Assembly (NCBI RefSeq): GCF_000427665.1
Contig: NZ_KE386572.1
Location: 3,658,373-3,722,372, forward strand
Reading direction: 5' to 3'
Length of the DNA: 64,000 nt
Source: Geminicoccus roseus DSM 18922
GTDB taxonomy: Bacteria; Pseudomonadota; Alphaproteobacteria; Geminicoccales; Geminicoccaceae
The notes under the pieces were generated by a model. The model was not told where the DNA came from. It made no database searches and was given only the letters and a program-made list of their open reading frames with translations. Shown here in pieces: positions 43,590-54,276 of the stretch. A program made the translations under genes and the position numbers. Within the stretch, counting starts at the first letter, position 1. Every line of letters starts with the position of its first letter.

Positions 43590-44081
43590 TCACAGAGGGG
43601 CGAGCTTCTTGGTTTCACCCACCGCTTCCCGAAGCGCCCGCGCCAGGTCCGCCCGCTCGGTCGGGGTCAGGAACCCGCCGATCCGCACGTTGGTGACATG
43701 GTCGCGGACCCGCACCAGGCTCGCGCGCTGCAGCTGCTGCTCGAACTCGACCCGCGTGAAGTAAGGGATCAGCCGCCACTCGCGGCTGCGGCCATGCTGG
43801 TCGACCCGGCGGATGGTCAGCCGTTCCCGCTCCAGGCGCACCGCCTCGAACGCCCGGGCCCGGTGGCGCACCGCCGCGAACGCCGCCCACAGCAGCAGGA
43901 CGTCCAGCCCGAGAAAGCCCACCACCGGCCAGGCCCCGGCCAGGAAGCTCGCCAGCCCGATCACCGAGGAAAGCAGGGCAAACCCGCCGATGACCAGCGC
44001 GGCGCCGCGCCGGGACAATGGCGGGTTGGGATAGATCACCGCCTCGAACAACGCCTTGGTCGTGCCGGACGCTTCGCTCAT
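43590..44081 (-). CDS. DUF2244 domain membrane protein
   Basis: Two-helix inner-membrane protein of 163 residues, common in alphaproteobacteria, function unknown. The N-terminal AVIYPNPPLSRRGAALVIGG, the helical hairpin (LLSSVIGLASFLAGAWPVVG and LLLWAAFAAVRHR) and the soluble C-terminal part (REWRLIPYFTRVEFEQ) are the DUF2244 pattern. ATG 44081 is divergent from nth, with 75 bases between starts. Confidence 0.9.
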   Translation of the reverse strand: MSEASGTTKALFEAVIYPNPPLSRRGAALVIGGFALLSSVIGLASFLAGAWPVVGFLGLDVLLLWAAFAAVRHRARAFEAVRLERERLTIRRVDQHGRSREWRLIPYFTRVEFEQQLQRASLVRVRDHVTNVRIGGFLTPTERADLARALREAVGETKKLAPL

Positions 44082-44156
44082 TCTGACCTCGATTGGCGGG
44101 CAGTTTCGGATATATCACGCCGCGACCATGAAAACAGCCTCGGGTGAACAGCCGGC

Positions 44157-44864
44157 ATGAGCGACACCATGACGCCCGAGTGCGTCGAAGCGATCTTCGC
44201 CCATCTGGCCGCGGCCGATCCGGAGCCAAAGACCGAGCTCGTCTATCGCGACCCGTTCAGCCTGCTGGTGGCGGTGGTGCTGTCCGCCCAGTCCACCGAT
44301 GTCGGGGTGAACAAGGCCACGGTCGGGCTGTTCGCCGAAGCCCCCGACGCCGCCGCGATGGCCCGGATGAGCGAGGAGGCGGTCGGCAGGCATATCCGGA
44401 CCCTGGGGCTGTGGCGGAACAAGGCCAAGAACGTCGTGGCGCTGGCGCGGATCCTGGTGGAGCGCCACGGCGGCGAGGTGCCGCATGACCGCGCGGCCCT
44501 GGAGGCCCTTCCCGGGGTCGGCCGCAAAACCGCCAACGTCGTGCTGAACGTGGCGTTTGGCGAGGGCACCATCGCGGTCGACACCCATATCTTCCGGGTC
44601 GCCAACCGCACCGGCCTGGCGCCGGGCAAGACGGTCGAGAAGGTGGAGCAGGAGCTGCTCCGGGTGGTGCCGGACACGTACCTGCTGGGCGCCCACCACT
44701 GGCTGATCCTGCACGGCCGCCATGTCTGCAAGGCGCGCCGGCCGGAATGCGGCCGCTGCGTGATCGAGCCCTGGTGCCTGTTCCCCGACAAGCAGCTCTA
44801 TTCGAAGCGGCCGATCGGGCCGGACGGCGTGAGCAGCCCGGACGAGAGCCGCCGCTCGGCATAG
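44157..44864 (+). CDS. nth: Endonuclease III
   Basis: Base-excision repair glycosylase/AP lyase that removes oxidised pyrimidines. The 235-residue protein has helix-hairpin-helix LPGVGRKTANVV with the catalytic Lys, Asp in VDTHIFRVANR and the [4Fe-4S] ligands CKARRPECGRCVIEPWC. The last 20 residues (PIGPDGVSSPDESRRSA and just before) extend past the cluster and overlap the convergent sulfatase gene by 67 bases. Confidence 0.96.
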   Translation: MSDTMTPECVEAIFAHLAAADPEPKTELVYRDPFSLLVAVVLSAQSTDVGVNKATVGLFAEAPDAAAMARMSEEAVGRHIRTLGLWRNKAKNVVALARILVERHGGEVPHDRAALEALPGVGRKTANVVLNVAFGEGTIAVDTHIFRVANRTGLAPGKTVEKVEQELLRVVPDTYLLGAHHWLILHGRHVCKARRPECGRCVIEPWCLFPDKQLYSKRPIGPDGVSSPDESRRSA

Positions 44865-46282
44865 CGCATCCGCCAGGACAGCATCGCCGACGCCATCTCC
44901 GCCCGCACCCCGGCGCAGGCGGGATCGGCGGCCCGGTCGACCAGCCAGTCCGGGTCGGCCGCATGGTCGAACAGCAGCGGCGGCAGGGCCGCGAACTGGA
45001 CCAACGCATGGCGCCGGTCGAGGCGGACCGCCACGCCGCAGGCATGGTCGTCCAGGCCCAGCGCCGTGCGGTGCCAGCCGGTTTCCAGGTCGCCGACATC
45101 GTGCTCGTAATGGACCGCCTGGCGCCAGGCCCGCGGTTCCAGGCCGCGCAGGAAGCCGGTCAGCGCATGGCCGTCGCACTGCAGCGGCACCGGCAGCCCG
45201 GCGGCCTCCAGCAGGCTCGGCATCAGGTCGACATGCTCGGTGAAGGCCTCGACCCGGCGGCCGCGCGCCCCGCCCGGCAGGCGCGCGATCAGCGGCACGT
45301 GGAAGGCTTGCGGGAAGAAGCCGGACTTGCCGATCATCCAGTGGTCGCCGGCCATCTCGCCATGGTCGGCGGTGAACACCACCAGCGTGTCGTCGAGCCG
45401 CCCGGTGGCGGCCAGATGGTCGAGAAGGCGGCCGACATGGTGGTCGACCTCCTCGACCAGGCCCAGATAGACCGCGCGCATCCGGTCCAGCGCCAGGCCG
45501 TCCAGATCGGCGCTGCCCGCGAAATGCCGGCGGAACCAGGCCCCCAGCGGCCGCTCCAGATGGGCGGCCAGCCAGGGATGCAGGCGGCCCTCCAGCGCCG
45601 GGCTGGGCTGGCGCCGCAGCGGCGGCAGGTTTGCCGGATCGACCGAGGCATGCCAGGGGGCGGCCGCCACGAAGGGCGGGTGCGGCTTGATGTAGGACAG
45701 GTGCATCACGAACGGGTGCGGCTGCCGCTCGTCCAGATAGGCGATCGCCCGGTCGGTCAGAAAGGCGGTCTCGCTGTCTTCCGCGCGAAAGCGCGCCGGC
45801 TCGCCCAGGTGGCCCTGGTAGACCTCGTCCACCGACAGGTCGCCATAGCCTTTGGCCCGCAGGTGGTCGAGCCACGGCCGGTTGTCCTCCAGCAGCAGGC
45901 AGACCGGCCGGTAGCCGGGCGCCACCCCCTCGTAGCTGGTCAGGCGCGGGTCGGTGGCGGCAAGGCCGCGGGGGTCGACGCTGGTGTCGGTGTAGCCCAG
46001 CAGGACCGGATCGGCCCCGGCCCGGCGCAGTTCTTCGGCCAGGGTGGCATGACGCCGGTCCAAAGGCGTGCCGTTGCGGATCGAGCGGTGGTTGAAGCCG
46101 TACATGCCGGTGTGCAGGCAGGCGCGGGACGGGCCGCACGGCGTCATGTTGGAGAAATGCCGGGTGAACATCACCCCGTCGGCGGCCAGCCGGTCGAGGT
46201 TCGGCGTGCGGACCGCCGGATGGCCCAGCGCCGACAGGCAGTCGCCCCGCCACTGGTCGGCGGTGATGAACAGAATGTTCAA
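44798..46282 (-). CDS. Sulfatase-superfamily hydrolase, phosphonate-monoester-hydrolase/arylsulfatase type
   Basis: Metal-dependent hydrolase of sulfate or phosphonate/phosphate esters. The 494-residue protein has the metal site NILFITADQWRGDCL, the formylglycine motif CGPSRACLHTG (Cys in C-x-P-x-R, to be converted by a formylglycine-generating enzyme), the second metal site FTADHGEMAGDH and FHVPLIARLPGG. The N-terminal layout, with NGTPLDRRHATLAEELRRAG, is closest to Rhizobium/Burkholderia phosphonate monoester hydrolases as I remember them. No signal peptide, so it is cytoplasmic. It is divergent from the alpha-glucoside transport operon and overlaps nth by 67 bases. Confidence 0.9.
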   Translation of the reverse strand: MNILFITADQWRGDCLSALGHPAVRTPNLDRLAADGVMFTRHFSNMTPCGPSRACLHTGMYGFNHRSIRNGTPLDRRHATLAEELRRAGADPVLLGYTDTSVDPRGLAATDPRLTSYEGVAPGYRPVCLLLEDNRPWLDHLRAKGYGDLSVDEVYQGHLGEPARFRAEDSETAFLTDRAIAYLDERQPHPFVMHLSYIKPHPPFVAAAPWHASVDPANLPPLRRQPSPALEGRLHPWLAAHLERPLGAWFRRHFAGSADLDGLALDRMRAVYLGLVEEVDHHVGRLLDHLAATGRLDDTLVVFTADHGEMAGDHWMIGKSGFFPQAFHVPLIARLPGGARGRRVEAFTEHVDLMPSLLEAAGLPVPLQCDGHALTGFLRGLEPRAWRQAVHYEHDVGDLETGWHRTALGLDDHACGVAVRLDRRHALVQFAALPPLLFDHAADPDWLVDRAADPACAGVRAEMASAMLSWRMRYAERRLSSGLLTPSGPIGRFE

Positions 46283-46350
46283 GTCGAACGTCCCCCAGAC
46301 TTGCCGCGGCGATGGTGGCGGCAGATTTCAACCTGGACAATGCGGCGGCT

Positions 46351-46365
46351 CAAGGGTCACCCTTG
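46351..46365. promoter_or_regulatory. Palindrome upstream of the alpha-glucoside operon
   Basis: CAAGGGTCACCCTTG has perfect seven-base arms around a C, 30 bases before the binding-protein start and 69 bases from the divergent sulfatase start. It is a candidate operator for a local or distant regulator. It does not resemble operators O1/O2. No clear -35/-10 pair was found in 46283-46394. Confidence 0.4.
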
Positions 46366-46394
46366 GGTCCAATGAGGCAGACGGGAGGAAGACG

Positions 46395-47660
46395 ATGCTG
46401 AGGCTGGCGACGCTCACGGCCGTGATCGGCCTGTCGATCGGCGGGGCCGCGCAGGCGGCGACCATCTCCATATCCTGCGGCGCGGTCGGCGCAGAGCTGG
46501 AATACTGCCAGAGCGGCGCCCAGGCATGGGCGCAGCAGACCGGCAACGAGGTCCAGATCGTTTCCACCCCGAACTCGGCTACGGAGCGGCTGGCGCTGTA
46601 CCAGCAATTGCTGGCGGCCGGATCCGGCGACGTCGACGTCTTCCAGATCGACGTGGTCTGGCCGGGCCTGCTCGGCAGCCATTTCATCGACCTGTCCGGC
46701 GACTTCTCCGCGGACGAGGTGAGCGCGCATTTCCCGGCGATCGTCGAGAACAACACCGTCGACGGCAAGCTGGTGGCGATGCCGTGGTTCACCGATGCCG
46801 GGCTGCTCTACTACCGCAAGGACCTGCTGGAGAAGCACGGCTTCCAACCGCCCCAGACCTGGGCGGAACTGTCCACGATCGCCCAGAAGATCCAGGACGA
46901 GGAGCGCGCCGCCGGCAACGACAAGATGTGGGGCTATGTCTACCAGGCGAAGGCCTATGAGGGCCTGACCTGCAACGCCTTGGAATGGGTCGACAGCTTC
47001 GGCGGCGGCCAGATCGTCGACGACGAGGGCAAGATCACCATCGCCAACGAGAAGGCGGCCGAGGCGCTGACCTTCGCGGCCTCGACGGTGGGCACGATCT
47101 CGCCCGAGGGCGTGCTGAACTACCAGGAGGAGGAGGCCCGCGGCGTCTGGCAGGCGGGCAACGCCGTGTTCATGCGCAACTGGCCCTATGCCTGGAGCCT
47201 GGGCCAGGCGCCGGACAGCCCGATCAAGGACAAGATCGGCGTGGCGGCGCTGCCCAAGGGCGGCGAGGACGGCAAGTCCACCGGCACGCTCGGCGGCTGG
47301 CAGCTGGCGGTCAGCAAGTATTCGGACAACCCGGCCGAGGCGATCGACCTGGTCCGCTACCTGACCTCGCCCACCGAGCAGAAGCGCCGCGCCATCGGCG
47401 GCGCCTACAACCCGACCATCACGGCGCTCTACCAGGACACCGACGTGCTGGAGGCAGCACCGTTCATGGGCGACCTGTTCGACACCTTCACCAACGCGGT
47501 GGCGCGTCCGGCGCGGGTCACCGGGGCCAAGTACAACCAGGTCAGCGCCGAGTTCTTCAACACGAGCCACCAGATCCTGAGCGGCCAGGCCAAGGCCGAC
47601 GAGGCGCTGGGCGCGCTGGCCGACAAGCTCGACCGGCTGAGCCGCGGCGGCCGCTGGTGA
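46395..47660 (+). CDS. ABC transporter binding protein, trehalose/alpha-glucoside type (ThuE/AglE-like)
   Basis: Periplasmic sugar-binding protein of 421 residues with a signal peptide (LRLATLTAVIGLSIGGAAQA). The mature start TISISCGAVGAELEYC and DVDVFQIDVVWPGLLGSHFI resemble ThuE, the trehalose/maltose/sucrose-binding protein of Sinorhizobium, as recalled. AMPWFTDAGLLYYRKDLLEK is the family sugar-binding region. ATG 46395 has GGGAGGA upstream. It heads an operon with two permeases, a glucosidase and an ATPase. The substrate call is by similarity and by the glucosidase next door. Confidence 0.9.
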   Translation: MLRLATLTAVIGLSIGGAAQAATISISCGAVGAELEYCQSGAQAWAQQTGNEVQIVSTPNSATERLALYQQLLAAGSGDVDVFQIDVVWPGLLGSHFIDLSGDFSADEVSAHFPAIVENNTVDGKLVAMPWFTDAGLLYYRKDLLEKHGFQPPQTWAELSTIAQKIQDEERAAGNDKMWGYVYQAKAYEGLTCNALEWVDSFGGGQIVDDEGKITIANEKAAEALTFAASTVGTISPEGVLNYQEEEARGVWQAGNAVFMRNWPYAWSLGQAPDSPIKDKIGVAALPKGGEDGKSTGTLGGWQLAVSKYSDNPAEAIDLVRYLTSPTEQKRRAIGGAYNPTITALYQDTDVLEAAPFMGDLFDTFTNAVARPARVTGAKYNQVSAEFFNTSHQILSGQAKADEALGALADKLDRLSRGGRW

Positions 47661-47733
47661 ACGACCGGCCGGCGCCGCAGCCCCCGCGGCTGCAGCACCG
47701 GCCGCTTCCCCCTGTGCGACGAGGATCAGGGCG

Positions 47734-48636
47734 ATGAGCACGGCCTCCCGGTTGACCCGATCGCGCACCCGTTCGGCCTGGGCGTTCCTGGCGCCGATGC
47801 TGGTGGTGCTGGCGCTGGTGGCGGCCTGGCCGCTGGCCCGCACCATCTGGTTCTCGTTCACCGACGCCAACCTGTCGGACATGAGCGCCGCCCAGTTCGT
47901 CGGCCTCGCCAATTTCGAGTACCTGCTGACCGATCCCGACTGGTGGCGCTCGGTCTGGAACACGCTGTTCTTCACCCTGGTCTCGGTGTCGCTGGAGACG
48001 GCCCTCGGCCTGGCCATCGCGCTGGCGCTGAACATGCACATGCCCGGGCGCGGCCTCCTGCGCACCGCCGTGCTGATCCCCTGGGCGATCCCGACCATCG
48101 TCTCGGCGCAGATGTGGGCCTGGATGCTCAACGACGTGTTCGGGGTCATCAACGAGATGCTGATCCTGATCGGGGTGATCGACCAGGGCATCGCCTGGAC
48201 GGCCAACCCGGACACCGCGATCTGGGCGGTGATCATGGTCGACGTCTGGAAGACCACGCCGTTCATGGCGCTGCTGCTCCTGGCCGGCCTGCAGATGCTG
48301 CCCTCGGAATGCTACGAGGCCGCCAAGATCGACGGCATCCACCCGGTCGAGGTGTTCTGGAAGGTCACCTTGCCGCTATTGATGCCGGCCCTGCTGGTGG
48401 CGGTGATCTTCCGGCTCCTGGACGCGCTCCGGATCTTCGACGCGATCTACGTGCTGACCGGCAACAACCAGGCGACCATGTCGATGTCGATCTATGCCCG
48501 GCAGCAGCTGGTCGACTTCCAGGACGTCGGCTTCGGCTCGGCCGCCTCGACGCTCCTGTTCCTGACCATCGCGGTGTTCACCACCGTCTACCTGACCCTG
48601 GCCCGGATCGGCGACAGCGGGGGAGACCATCCATGA
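47734..48636 (+). CDS. Sugar ABC transporter permease (MalF/ThuF type)
   Basis: Inner-membrane subunit of 300 residues with six helices, starting with [17 protein letters not shown]. The EAA loop reads [20 protein letters not shown]. The start is 73 bases after the binding-protein stop, and the stop overlaps the next start as ATGA. Confidence 0.93.
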   Translation: MSTASRLTRSRTRSAWAFLAPMLVVLALVAAWPLARTIWFSFTDANLSDMSAAQFVGLANFEYLLTDPDWWRSVWNTLFFTLVSVSLETALGLAIALALNMHMPGRGLLRTAVLIPWAIPTIVSAQMWAWMLNDVFGVINEMLILIGVIDQGIAWTANPDTAIWAVIMVDVWKTTPFMALLLLAGLQMLPSECYEAAKIDGIHPVEVFWKVTLPLLMPALLVAVIFRLLDALRIFDAIYVLTGNNQATMSMSIYARQQLVDFQDVGFGSAASTLLFLTIAVFTTVYLTLARIGDSGGDHP

Positions 48637-49469
48637 CTCGCGCCAATCGCCGCCGGCTCGGCCGGGTCGGCTTCTACCTGCTGATGGCCGTGATCGTGTT
48701 CTACGCGGTCTTCCCGTTCTACTGGGCGATCGTCAGCTCGTTCAAGCCGGGCTCGGAGATGTTCCGGGTCGACTTCCTGCCGCCGCCGAACCTCGACAAC
48801 TACCAGGCGGTGTTCGCCGAGCAGCCGTTCGGCCAGAACATCCTGAACTCGCTGATCGTCGCGGTCTCGGTGGTGCTGCTGTCCCTGGCGCTGGGCCTGC
48901 TGGCCGCCTTCGCGCTCGGGCGGATCCGCTTTCGCGGCCGCTCGCTGCTGCTGTTCACCATCCTGGGCGTGTCGATGTTTCCGCAGGTGGCGGTGCTGTC
49001 CGGCATGTTCGAGCTGGTCCGCTCGCTGGGCCTCTACAACCGGCTGCCGGCCCTGGTGCTGTCCTACATGATCTTCACCCTGCCGTTCACCGTCTGGGTG
49101 CTGACCACCTTCATCCGGGCGCTGCCCAAGGAACTGGAGGAGGCGGCGATCGTGGACGGCGCCAAGCCGCTCACCATCGTCACCAAGGTGTTCCTGCCGC
49201 TGCTGACCCCGGCGCTGATCACCACCGGCCTGCTGGCCTTCATCGCCGCCTGGAACGAGTTCCTGTTCGCGCTGACCTTCACCCTGTCCGGCGAGCAGCG
49301 CACCGTGCCGGTGGCGATAGCGTTGATCTCGGGCGCCTCGGCCTACGAGCTGCCCTGGGGCAACATCATGGCGGCCAGCGTGATCGTCACCGTGCCGCTG
49401 ATCGTGCTGGTGCTGTTCTTCCAGCGCCGGATCGTGTCGGGGCTCACCGCCGGCGCGGTGAAGGGCTGA
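48633..49469 (+). CDS. Sugar ABC transporter permease (MalG/ThuG type)
   Basis: Second permease, 278 residues, with EAA loop [20 protein letters not shown] and the C-terminal [14 protein letters not shown] of the MalG family. ATG 48633 overlaps the previous stop (ATGA) with GGGGGAG upstream, so coupled translation is expected. The glucosidase gene starts four bases after its stop. Confidence 0.93.
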   Translation: MTRANRRRLGRVGFYLLMAVIVFYAVFPFYWAIVSSFKPGSEMFRVDFLPPPNLDNYQAVFAEQPFGQNILNSLIVAVSVVLLSLALGLLAAFALGRIRFRGRSLLLFTILGVSMFPQVAVLSGMFELVRSLGLYNRLPALVLSYMIFTLPFTVWVLTTFIRALPKELEEAAIVDGAKPLTIVTKVFLPLLTPALITTGLLAFIAAWNEFLFALTFTLSGEQRTVPVAIALISGASAYELPWGNIMAASVIVTVPLIVLVLFFQRRIVSGLTAGAVKG

Positions 49470-49472
49470 GCC

Positions 49473-51133
49473 ATGTTCGAGCCCACCACCCACCGCACCC
49501 CCAGGGTGGGGCCGCGCCAGGACCACTGGTGGCGCGGCGCGGTGATCTACCAGGTCTATCCGCGCAGCTTCCAGGACAGCAACGGCGACGGGGTCGGCGA
49601 CCTGCCGGGCATCGCAAGGCGGCTGGAGCATATTGCGGATCTTGGCGCCGACGCGGTCTGGATCTCGCCGTTCATGCGCTCGCCGATGAAGGATTTCGGC
49701 TACGACGTCGCCGACTACTGCGACGTCGACCCCTTGTTCGGCACGCTGGCCGACTTCGACGCGCTCCTGGACAAGGCCCACCGGCTGGGCCTGAAGCTGC
49801 TGATCGACCTGGTGTTCAGCCATACCAGCGACGAGCATCCCTGGTTCGCCGAGAGCCGCCGATCGCGGGATGACGCGAAAGCCGACTGGTATGTCTGGGC
49901 CGACCCGAAGCCGGACGGCACCCCGCCCAACAACTGGCTGGCGCATTTCGGTGGCGCTGCCTGGAGCTGGGAGCCGCGCCGGGGCCAGTACTACCTGCAC
50001 AACTTCCTGGCCGAGCAGCCGCAGCTCAACCTGTGGAACGACCAGGTCCTGGCGGCGGTGCTGGAGGTGGCGCGGTTCTGGCTGGACCGGGGCGTCGACG
50101 GGTTCCGCCTGGACGCGATCGACGTCGCCCTGCACGACCGGAAACTGCGCGACAACCCGGTGCGGCCCCATGGCCTGCGCCATCTGGGCGGGCCGCCGGC
50201 GACGCCGTTCTCCATGCAGGTCCAGCTCTACAACAAGGCCCGCCCGGAACTGTCCGACCGGGTCCTCAAGCCGCTCTGGCAGCTCACCGAGAGCTATGAC
50301 GCGCGGATGCTCCTGGGCGAGCTCGGCTCCGACATCGGCCTGACCCGCGCCGCCGAGCATACCAGCGGCGGCGGGCTGGACATCGCCTACACCTTCGACC
50401 TGCTCCAGCCGAACCCCAGCGCCGCCGGGATCCGGGCGATCCTGGAGGCGGCCGAGGAGGCGGTGGGCGAGGGCTGGATGTGCTGGTCGTTCTCCAACCA
50501 CGACGTGGTGCGCGCGGTCACCCGCTTCGCCCATGGCAGGCCGCCCAGCCCGGCGCTGCGCCGGCTGGTCCCGGTGATGCTGGCCTGCCTGCGCGGCACG
50601 GTCTGCCTCTACCAGGGCGACGAGCTGGGGCTGGAGGAGGCCGAGCTGGCGTTCGAGGACCTGCGCGACCCGTTCGGGATCGCGTTCTGGCCGAGCTTCA
50701 AGGGGCGCGACGGCTGCCGCACGCCGATGCCCTGGGAGAGCGGTGCGCCGGCCGGCGGGTTCACCGACGGTGCCCCCTGGCTGCCGCTGCCGTCCGACCA
50801 TCTGGAGCTCGCGGTCGACCGGCAGGCGGGCGACCCGGCCTCGGTGCTGGAACATACCCGCGGCTTCCTGCGCTGGCGCAGGACCCAGCCGGCCTTGATC
50901 CAGGGCGACAAGCGGTTCCTGGACCTGGGTGCCCCGGCCGTCCTGGCGCTGGAGCGCAGCGACCCGGACACGCGCCTGCTCACCCTGTTCAACCTGTCGC
51001 CGGAGCCGGTGACGCTGGCGCTGCCCTACCCGGTGCTGGACGGCGGCTGCCCGTCGGGCTGCGACCGGCCGGACGGCGACGAACTCCACCTTGGCGGGCA
51101 TGGCTTCGCGATCCTGCGGGCAAAGGAGGTCTG

Positions 51134-51134
<1 letters not shown>
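49473..51134 (+). CDS. GH13 alpha-glucosidase (AglA type)
   Basis: Cytoplasmic glycoside hydrolase that would split imported alpha-glucosides. The 553-residue protein has the TIM-barrel start WWRGAVIYQVYPRSFQDSNG, region I LLIDLVFSHTSDEH, the nucleophile Asp in VDGFRLDAID (near 213), the acid Glu in MLLGELGS (near 282) and the third Asp in WSFSNHDVVR (near 343), then an all-beta C-terminal domain. The oligo-1,6-glucosidase/AglA subgroup fits. Lack of a signal peptide and its place inside the transport operon imply hydrolysis after uptake. Its stop overlaps the ATPase start. Confidence 0.94.
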
Positions 51135-52165
<1,031 letters not shown>

Positions 52166-52172
52166 AGCCTGC

Positions 52173-52211
52173 GCCGGGCCCCATCTGCCGCGACGGAACA
52201 AGGGGCCCGGC
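52173..52211. terminator. 10-bp hairpin after the alpha-glucoside operon
   Basis: GCCGGGCCCC and GGGGCCCGGC pair perfectly around a 19-base loop between the ATPase stop and the convergent PRC-barrel gene. It could end transcription from both sides; no T-run follows. Confidence 0.45.
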
Positions 52212-52218
52212 CGGCCAT

Positions 52219-52773
52219 CTACTGGCTGCCAGCCGCCGGTTCGGCCGGAATGCCGGCTCCCGGCATGGCTTCCTGCTCCTGCTGCATCTGCTGCTGGCTG
52301 GCGGCCGCGGCGGCCTCGGCTTCCTTTTCCTCCAGCGTCCTGAATTCGGGCATCGCTTCCAGCTGCTCCCGGGTGGCGCTGACCACGAAGAAGCGCTCGT
52401 TGTCCTGCCGGGTCATCTGGACGCTGTCCCAGGCCAGCGCCACGCGCTTCTGGCCGATTCCGAGAAAGCCGCCGATGCCGACCACGATCGCCTCGACCTG
52501 CCCGTCCTCGGTGACGACCAGGTCGGAGATCTTGCCGATCGTCTCCTGGCCGTTGGTCACGTCGACCCCGAGCAGGCTCTGGGCGCGGACCTGATGCTCG
52601 CCCTGCTCGGGCACCGGCTCCGGGGCGCTGCCCGTCGCCATCGGCGCGTCGCCGGCTGCGGCCGGAGCATCGGCGGCAGGGGCCGGCATCGTCGCGTCAT
52701 CGGTCTGCTGGGCAAGGCCTGGTGCCGCCGCCAGGGCAAGCATGGTCGTGGAAACGAGAAGCATGCGTCTCAT
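52219..52773 (-). CDS. Exported PRC-barrel domain protein
   Basis: About 184 residues: signal peptide (MLLVSTTMLALAAAPGLAQ), an Ala/Pro-rich spacer, then a PRC-barrel domain (LLGVDVTNGQETIGKISDLV, VVGIGGFLGIGQKRVAL) and an Ala/Gln-rich tail. PRC-barrel proteins of this exported type are common in alphaproteobacteria; they are thought to be envelope or stress related but are poorly understood. ATG 52773 has GGGAG eight bases upstream. It stands alone. Confidence 0.88.
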   Translation of the reverse strand: MRRMLLVSTTMLALAAAPGLAQQTDDATMPAPAADAPAAAGDAPMATGSAPEPVPEQGEHQVRAQSLLGVDVTNGQETIGKISDLVVTEDGQVEAIVVGIGGFLGIGQKRVALAWDSVQMTRQDNERFFVVSATREQLEAMPEFRTLEEKEAEAAAAASQQQMQQEQEAMPGAGIPAEPAAGSQ

Positions 52774-53266
52774 GGCTCTCACTCCCTAGAGGTGTCCTAG
52801 TTCAGATGAACAGACGCTCCTGCATATGCAAGTACGCGGCCGAAAATAGCTCGGTCGATGGATGTCAGTTCACAATTCTGATGAATATGAACTCCGCGTG
52901 GACACATGGTGATCTGCTGGTGGTTGACTGGAACTTCTCCGCCTGATTTTGGATTGCGATCGGTGTCCCGAAGTCATCCGCCGCAAGGCAGCCGGCAAAA
53001 ACCCTCATCGGCTCGATGCGGGCCAGGTCTTTCCCATGGTTACAGCACCCGAAATCTCGCCGCTCCTGGCGATGAGCTTCGGTGGTTCCGGCTGAGGTGG
53101 GGGCTTTCGGAGGATTACCGGTCCTGCCCATTGAACAGCAGGCGCGCCGGCCCCGTGAATCGTGGTCCGGTCTTGGGGATGCCGCCATGACGGGGCAGAG
53201 GCATCCTCTGGCGCCGGATGGTCGCCGGTTCTAGGCTGGCGGCCAGGGCCAGGATGGAGGGCGGCG
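52774..53266. other. Gene-free stretch, about 490 bp
   Basis: I cannot support a gene here. The first 160 bases are AT-rich compared with the flanks; the rest contains short open frames on both strands without protein character. The last 50 bases include the good ribosome binding site of the aminotransferase gene. It could hold promoters for both flanking genes and possibly a decayed gene. Confidence 0.5.
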
Positions 53267-54217
53267 ATGGTTCGGCAGAACGAGCGGATGGCGTGGTTCA
53301 ACGGCGAGATCATGCCGGAACGCGAGGTGCGCATCCCGTTTCGCGATTCCAGCTGGCTCTACGGTGACGGCTGCTTCGACATGACCCGCAGCTTCGGCGG
53401 CAAGCTCTTCAAGGTGAAGGAGCATGTCGCCCGGCTGTACCGCTCCCTGAAATACCTGCGGATCGACCCGGGCTTCGGGCCGGAGCGGATGTGCGCGATC
53501 AGCGAGGAACTGTTCGAGGTCAACCGGCACCTGCTCGGGCCGGACGAGGATTTCTGGCTCGGCCAGCGGATCAGCCGCGGCGTGCGCGAGGTGGAGGGCT
53601 ATCAGGTCGAGCATCACGGGCCGAACGTGGTGGTCGAGTGCATGCCGCTGCCGTTCCGCCAGCGGGCCAAGCTGTTCATCGACGGGATCAGCGTGCTGGT
53701 GCCCTCGCAGCGGCGGGTGCCGCCGGATTCGCTGAGCCCGCGGGTCAAGTCGCACAACTACCTGAACCTGATCGTCGCCAGCCAGGAAGTGCATGCCCAG
53801 GACCCGTCCGCCTGGCCGATCCTCCTGGACATGAACGGCAACCTCGCCGAGGGGCTGGGGTCGAACATCTTCGTGGTCAAGGACGGGATCATCCTGACGC
53901 CGCGCGACAAGTACGTGCTGCCGGGGGTCTCGCGGCAGACCGCGATCGACCTGGCGCGGGCCGAGGGGATCCAGGTGCGGGAGACCGACATCGATCTCTA
54001 CGACGCCTACAACGCCGAGGAGATCTTCATCACCTCGACCTCGCTGTGCCTGTGCCCGGCGACCCGGTTCAACGGCGTCGAGGTCGGCCCGAAGGGCCAG
54101 GTATGGGGGCCGGTATCCCGCCGGCTGGCCGACGCTTACTGCCGGCTGGTCGACTTCGACTATGTCGACCAGTACCGCCGGCACTACGACAACGAAGCGC
54201 CGTCCCGCCCGTTCTGA
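53267..54217 (+). CDS. PLP aminotransferase, class IV (branched-chain/D-amino-acid family)
   Basis: Fold-type IV PLP enzyme of 316 residues. It has the N-terminal GEIMPEREVRIPFRDSSWLYGDGCFDMTR, the PLP Lys in RVKSHNYLNLIVA, the Glu/Asn site NLAEGLGSNIFVV and ITSTSLCLCPATRFNG. Class IV contains branched-chain transaminases, D-alanine transaminase and (R)-amine transaminases; the motifs seen do not separate them. ATG 53267 has GGAGGG five bases upstream. It is alone, with gene-free stretches on both sides. Confidence 0.9.
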   Translation: MVRQNERMAWFNGEIMPEREVRIPFRDSSWLYGDGCFDMTRSFGGKLFKVKEHVARLYRSLKYLRIDPGFGPERMCAISEELFEVNRHLLGPDEDFWLGQRISRGVREVEGYQVEHHGPNVVVECMPLPFRQRAKLFIDGISVLVPSQRRVPPDSLSPRVKSHNYLNLIVASQEVHAQDPSAWPILLDMNGNLAEGLGSNIFVVKDGIILTPRDKYVLPGVSRQTAIDLARAEGIQVRETDIDLYDAYNAEEIFITSTSLCLCPATRFNGVEVGPKGQVWGPVSRRLADAYCRLVDFDYVDQYRRHYDNEAPSRPF

Positions 54218-54239
54218 GGCGGCCGGAGAAGCGATCGTT

Positions 54240-54276
54240 CCGTCGGCGGGCCCTTGAAGCACGAGGCCGCCGACGG
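54240..54276 (+). terminator. 10-bp hairpin after the class IV aminotransferase
   Basis: CCGTCGGCGG and CCGCCGACGG pair perfectly around a 17-base loop, 22 bases after the aminotransferase stop. It looks like a GC-rich terminator without a T-run. Confidence 0.45.

Noticed and set aside
43349-43696. A 115-codon open frame running into the DUF2244 gene on the other strand
   Set aside because: No Shine-Dalgarno signal and the second half is antisense to a conserved gene.
52865-53188. A 107-codon minus-strand open frame and a 94-codon plus-strand frame
   Set aside because: No ribosome binding site, no recognisable motif, and composition unlike neighbouring genes; left as a gene-free stretch.
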